From positions 1 to 9,019 of the forward strand of contig JAQVZR010000045.1 in NCBI GenBank assembly GCA_028708105.1: a stretch of DNA of 9,019 nt, read 5' to 3'. The notes beneath the pieces are model-generated. The model was not told the origin of the DNA, did no database searches, and was given only the letters and a program-made list of their open reading frames with translations. Positions 6,418 through 9,019 of the stretch are shown here, one piece after another (position 1 is the first letter of the stretch; each line of letters starts with the position of its first letter). Source of the stretch: Desulfoplanes sp. GTDB taxonomy: Bacteria > Desulfobacterota > Desulfovibrionia > Desulfovibrionales > Desulfomicrobiaceae. The position numbers and the translations under genes are program-made.

Positions 6418-7383
6418 TTACTGGCCACTTGTGATAAAATTCTGTGCGATCCGGATTCCAGCGGGTCCGAGAATGACGACCAGCAAGGAGGGGAAAATGA
6501 ACAGTGCTGTAGGAATAGTCAGTTTGACAGGAATTTTGGCCGCCATTTCCTCGGCTTTTTGTCTGCGGTTGGTTCTGAACGTATCTGCGTACAATCGTAA
6601 TGCCTGGCTGATGCTTGTTCCGAATTTCAGGGTCTGGATCATCAGTCCTGCAAAATCTTTGATTTCATCCAGGCCGGTACGACGGGCCAGGTTGTTCATG
6701 GCGTCCTGCCTGGATTTTCCTGCCCGGAGTTCCAGGGTGACCAGACTGAATTCCTGACTGAGTTCACGGTTACTCATACCGAATTCTTCAGCTACCCGAT
6801 TGAAGGTCGAGTCCAGACCAACCCCTGCTTCGACGCAGACGACCATGAGGTCCAGGGCATCCGGAAATGAATGCGACAATGTCTCCCGCCGTCTGTTGGT
6901 CCTGTTTTTCAACCATAGATCCGGCAGGTAGATTCCCGTAAGGGCCAGCATAAGGGCGATTCCGGCTGTGTTCATAGGCTGCAGAATAATATGAAACCGG
7001 AATTTGGCCAGCAGAAACAGGGCTGCCAGGCAAAAAGCCAAGATCAGTTTCACGCCCCAGAAAATAAATACCGCGTTGGTATTTTGAATACCGGCTTGCA
7101 GAAATTTCATCCGCGTTATGCCGTATGAAGGGGCAGAGTCCTGGAGTGCAAATGTTCCGAGTCGGCCTAAAAATCGAGCCATGATATTTTGTTTGCGATC
7201 AGCCTGACTCAATGTTGTTCCTGATGCGGAAGTATTCTCGTCGTTTCTGGACTGTCTGATTTTGGACAATATCCGTTTTTTCGAGAATATGTATCGGAGG
7301 TAACGAAATATGACAAAAACAAGAAAACAAATGGTCATAAACATCATGCAGGATGCAAAAAATGGGACAGTGAATAGGTTCAT
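6418..7383 (-). CDS. tadC: Tad pilus assembly inner-membrane platform protein TadC
   Basis: TadC is one of two related inner-membrane proteins that form the platform on which the secretion ATPase assembles Flp pilin; it belongs to the type II secretion F (GspF/PilC) family. The protein has 321 residues, about normal for TadC. Predicted membrane segments lie near 5-27, 104-127, 138-157 and 287-309. The cytoplasmic T2SSF domain (about 170-285) contains the characteristic FPDALDLMVVCVEAGVGLDS (173-192) and a second helical hairpin with ELRAGKSRQDAMNNLARR and LKFGTSISQALRLYAD. The ATG at 7381-7383 has AGGAGA (7392-7397) eight bases upstream. The start lies 23 bp after the tadB stop and the stop 29 bp before the TPR lipoprotein start, in the standard order tadA-tadB-tadC-tadD. 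Confidence 0.95.
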   Translation of the reverse strand: MNLFTVPFFASCMMFMTICFLVFVIFRYLRYIFSKKRILSKIRQSRNDENTSASGTTLSQADRKQNIMARFLGRLGTFALQDSAPSYGITRMKFLQAGIQNTNAVFIFWGVKLILAFCLAALFLLAKFRFHIILQPMNTAGIALMLALTGIYLPDLWLKNRTNRRRETLSHSFPDALDLMVVCVEAGVGLDSTFNRVAEEFGMSNRELSQEFSLVTLELRAGKSRQDAMNNLARRTGLDEIKDFAGLMIQTLKFGTSISQALRLYADTFRTNRRQKAEEMAAKIPVKLTIPTALFIFPSLLVVILGPAGIRIAQNFITSGQ

Positions 7384-7406
7384 GGATGCCGTCTCCTGTT
7401 CGCAGA

Positions 7407-8369
7407 TCAGATCTTGATATTTACAAGTTTTTTAATGGCAATTATTCCCAGGAACATCATGATGCCAGCAACGGAGAGCATGACTCTGCCGACATGCTCG
7501 GTGAATAACAGGGTGACATACTCAGGTTTCAGGATATACATCAGCCCGGCAACAATAAAAGGCATCAGCACCAGTATCACGCCACTGCCTCTGCCTTCGG
7601 CAGTCAACGTCCTGACATGCTTATAAAAGATAAATCGTTCCCGGATAAGTTTTGCATTGCCTTCCATGATTTCCGCCAGGTTTCCGCCTGTTTCACGCTG
7701 CATGATTACGGCAAGAACGAAAAATTTGACTTCCTGGGTGTCGATGCGTCGGGCCAGATTTCTGAGGGCCCTCTGGACGCTGATGCCAAAATTGACTTCA
7801 TCAATCACCGTGGCGAATTCGGCTCCCACAGGATTATCGAACTGTTCCGAAGCCAGTTTCAGCCCGGCGGAAAAAGAGTGCCCGGCCCGCAGGGAACGAG
7901 CGATCAGATCAAGTGCCTCCGGAAGTTGTTTCTGGAAAAGGGCCATGCGGATTTTTTTTTTGCGCTTCAGGTATGCCCAGGGCAGGAGTACTGCAATGGG
8001 AATACCGGCAAAGGCGAGTGGGAATTGTGGACAGCAGATGGTTATCGTTGCGTATGCGGCGAATCCCAGGGTCAGGGACATAAGAATGAAAACGCCAAGC
8101 GGGTAGGATGCGTCGGCTTTTTTTCTGAGACCTTCCAGCTTTTTGAATCCCGGGATGAAGGCCAGTATCTTGTTCAGCAACGGAATCGAACTCAAGCTTT
8201 CCGATCGTAATATGTCAGCATTGGCTTTCGTAGTACTGGATAGTTTTTTCAACCGTTTCTTGAGTTTGATCCGCTCAGGGTTTTTGATCGCACGAAAGGC
8301 ATAGGACAGAAGTTCGATCACACAGACAATGGTGATGAAGATAATCATGCTCAGTATGAAAATATTCAT
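7407..8369 (-). CDS. tadB: Tad pilus assembly inner-membrane platform protein TadB
   Basis: TadB pairs with TadC as the inner-membrane platform of the Tad secretion machine and is another T2SSF-family protein. It has 320 residues, typical for the family. Predicted membrane segments are near 3-25, 90-112, 116-133, 262-280 and 295-313. The T2SSF domain (about 145-255) shows the TadB-type core QLPEALDLIARSLRAGHSFS (148-167), NFGISVQRALRNLARRI (193-209) and the conserved VIMQRETGGNLAEIME (221-236). The ATG at 8367-8369 is preceded by AAGAGG (8375-8380) with a five-base spacer. It begins 20 bp after the ATPase stop and ends 23 bp before tadC, so ATPase, TadB and TadC are very likely made from one message. 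No damaged motif or frame break is seen. Confidence 0.95.
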   Translation of the reverse strand: MNIFILSMIIFITIVCVIELLSYAFRAIKNPERIKLKKRLKKLSSTTKANADILRSESLSSIPLLNKILAFIPGFKKLEGLRKKADASYPLGVFILMSLTLGFAAYATITICCPQFPLAFAGIPIAVLLPWAYLKRKKKIRMALFQKQLPEALDLIARSLRAGHSFSAGLKLASEQFDNPVGAEFATVIDEVNFGISVQRALRNLARRIDTQEVKFFVLAVIMQRETGGNLAEIMEGNAKLIRERFIFYKHVRTLTAEGRGSGVILVLMPFIVAGLMYILKPEYVTLLFTEHVGRVMLSVAGIMMFLGIIAIKKLVNIKI

Positions 8370-8389
8370 GGCAACCTCTTACCTGATCA

Positions 8390-9019
8390 TTACAACTCAA
8401 TGGATGAGAACGGATCGAACAGGGTATTGGGTACATCAATTCCGGCCAGGTTGAAGCGTTCGATAAATCGAGGTCTGATGCCGTGAAAAACAAAGCGTCC
8501 GCGCACGGTACCATTTTTTCCGATCCGACTTTGTTTGAAGGAAAAGATTTCCTGAAGGGTGATCACATTGCCTTCCATGCCGGTAATTTCCTGCAGGCTG
8601 ACTAGCTTCCGGGAACCGTCCGACATTCGTGAAATCTGAATGATGACATCGAGAGCGGAACTTATGAACCGCCTGATAAAGTCACTGGGAATATTGAAAT
8701 TGGCCATGGCAACCATGGTTTCCATCCGCATCAAAGCGTCTCGGGGAGAATTGGCATGAATAGTGGCGAGGGAGCCGTCGTGGCCTGTGTTCATGGCCTG
8801 GAGCATGTCAAAGGCTTCCTGGCCCCGGACTTCACCGACAATGATACGGTCCGGGCGCATGCGTAAACTGTTGATGACCAGTTCCCGCTGGCTGACCTGT
8901 CCGCGGCCTTCCATGTTCGCGGGGCGGGTTTCAAGACGAACAACATGATCCTGCTTGAGTTGCAGTTCGGCAGAATCCTCAATAGTTACAACTCGTTCGT
9001 TATGAGGGATGAAACGCGA
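8390..9019 (-). CDS. cpaF: Tad pilus secretion ATPase CpaF/TadA, C-terminal part (5' end cut by window)
   Basis: This is the hexameric cytoplasmic ATPase of the type II/IV secretion family (VirB11-like) that powers Flp pilus assembly. About 209 C-terminal residues are visible. The frame stays open from the ATG at 8914 to the right window edge with family-like sequence ([24 protein letters not shown]), so that ATG is internal and the N-terminus and Walker A loop lie outside. Seen motifs are the Asp box TIEDSAEL, the Walker B-like [12 protein letters not shown] with its conserved Glu (codon 8831-8833), and the His box in [29 protein letters not shown] and [16 protein letters not shown] also fit CpaF. 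The symbol tadA is also used for this gene, but it clashes with the tRNA deaminase name. tadB follows after 20 bp. The pilin, prepilin peptidase, secretin and TadZ genes are not in this window and would be expected nearby. Confidence 0.96.
   Translation of the reverse strand, partial: SRFIPHNERVVTIEDSAELQLKQDHVVRLETRPANMEGRGQVSQRELVINSLRMRPDRIIVGEVRGQEAFDMLQAMNTGHDGSLATIHANSPRDALMRMETMVAMANFNIPSDFIRRFISSALDVIIQISRMSDGSRKLVSLQEITGMEGNVITLQEIFSFKQSRIGKNGTVRGRFVFHGIRPRFIERFNLAGIDVPNTLFDPFSSIEL

Overview
The window looks like ordinary chromosomal DNA from a Gram-negative bacterium, most plausibly a sulfate-reducing or related member of the Desulfobacterota (Deltaproteobacteria). That placement is an inference from three things: a leuC-leuD-leuB order with homoaconitase-type isopropylmalate dehydratase subunits, three genes with lipoprotein signal peptides, and a Tad pilus operon. 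No rRNA, tRNA, CRISPR array, transposase, integrase or phage gene was seen.

Left part, plus strand (2-2716): the end of a leucine biosynthesis cluster. It holds the C-terminal part of leuC (large subunit of 3-isopropylmalate dehydratase, cut by the window edge), then leuD (small subunit) and leuB (3-isopropylmalate dehydrogenase). Together these convert 2-isopropylmalate to 2-oxoisocaproate. The leuC-leuD gap is unusually wide (259 bp) and may carry a weak internal promoter. The leuD-leuB gap is only 32 bp.

Middle (2717-4105): a 213-bp spacer with low-complexity GCAGT/ACTGC-type repeats in both orientations, followed by mltC on the plus strand. This gene encodes a membrane-anchored lytic murein transglycosylase. 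The open frame runs upstream into the repeat tract, but the real start is most likely the ATG at 2930, which begins a lipoprotein signal peptide.

Right part, minus strand (9019 down to 4385): five closely spaced genes form the middle of a Tad/Flp tight-adherence pilus operon. In transcription order they are the secretion ATPase cpaF/tadA (its 5' part lies beyond the right edge), the inner-membrane platform genes tadB and tadC, a TPR lipoprotein in the tadD position, and a second TPR lipoprotein with a C-terminal LytR_C-type domain. Gaps are 20, 23, 29 and 51 bp, with recognisable ribosome binding sites, so they are probably co-transcribed. The ATPase powers pilin assembly through the TadB/TadC platform. 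The TPR lipoproteins probably help assemble or localise the outer-envelope part of the machine. The operon converges on mltC across a 279-bp spacer with no convincing terminator.

No clearly new biological system is visible. The most notable items are the two-orientation repeat tract before mltC, the TPR-LytR_C lipoprotein closing the visible Tad genes, and the wide leuC-leuD gap.
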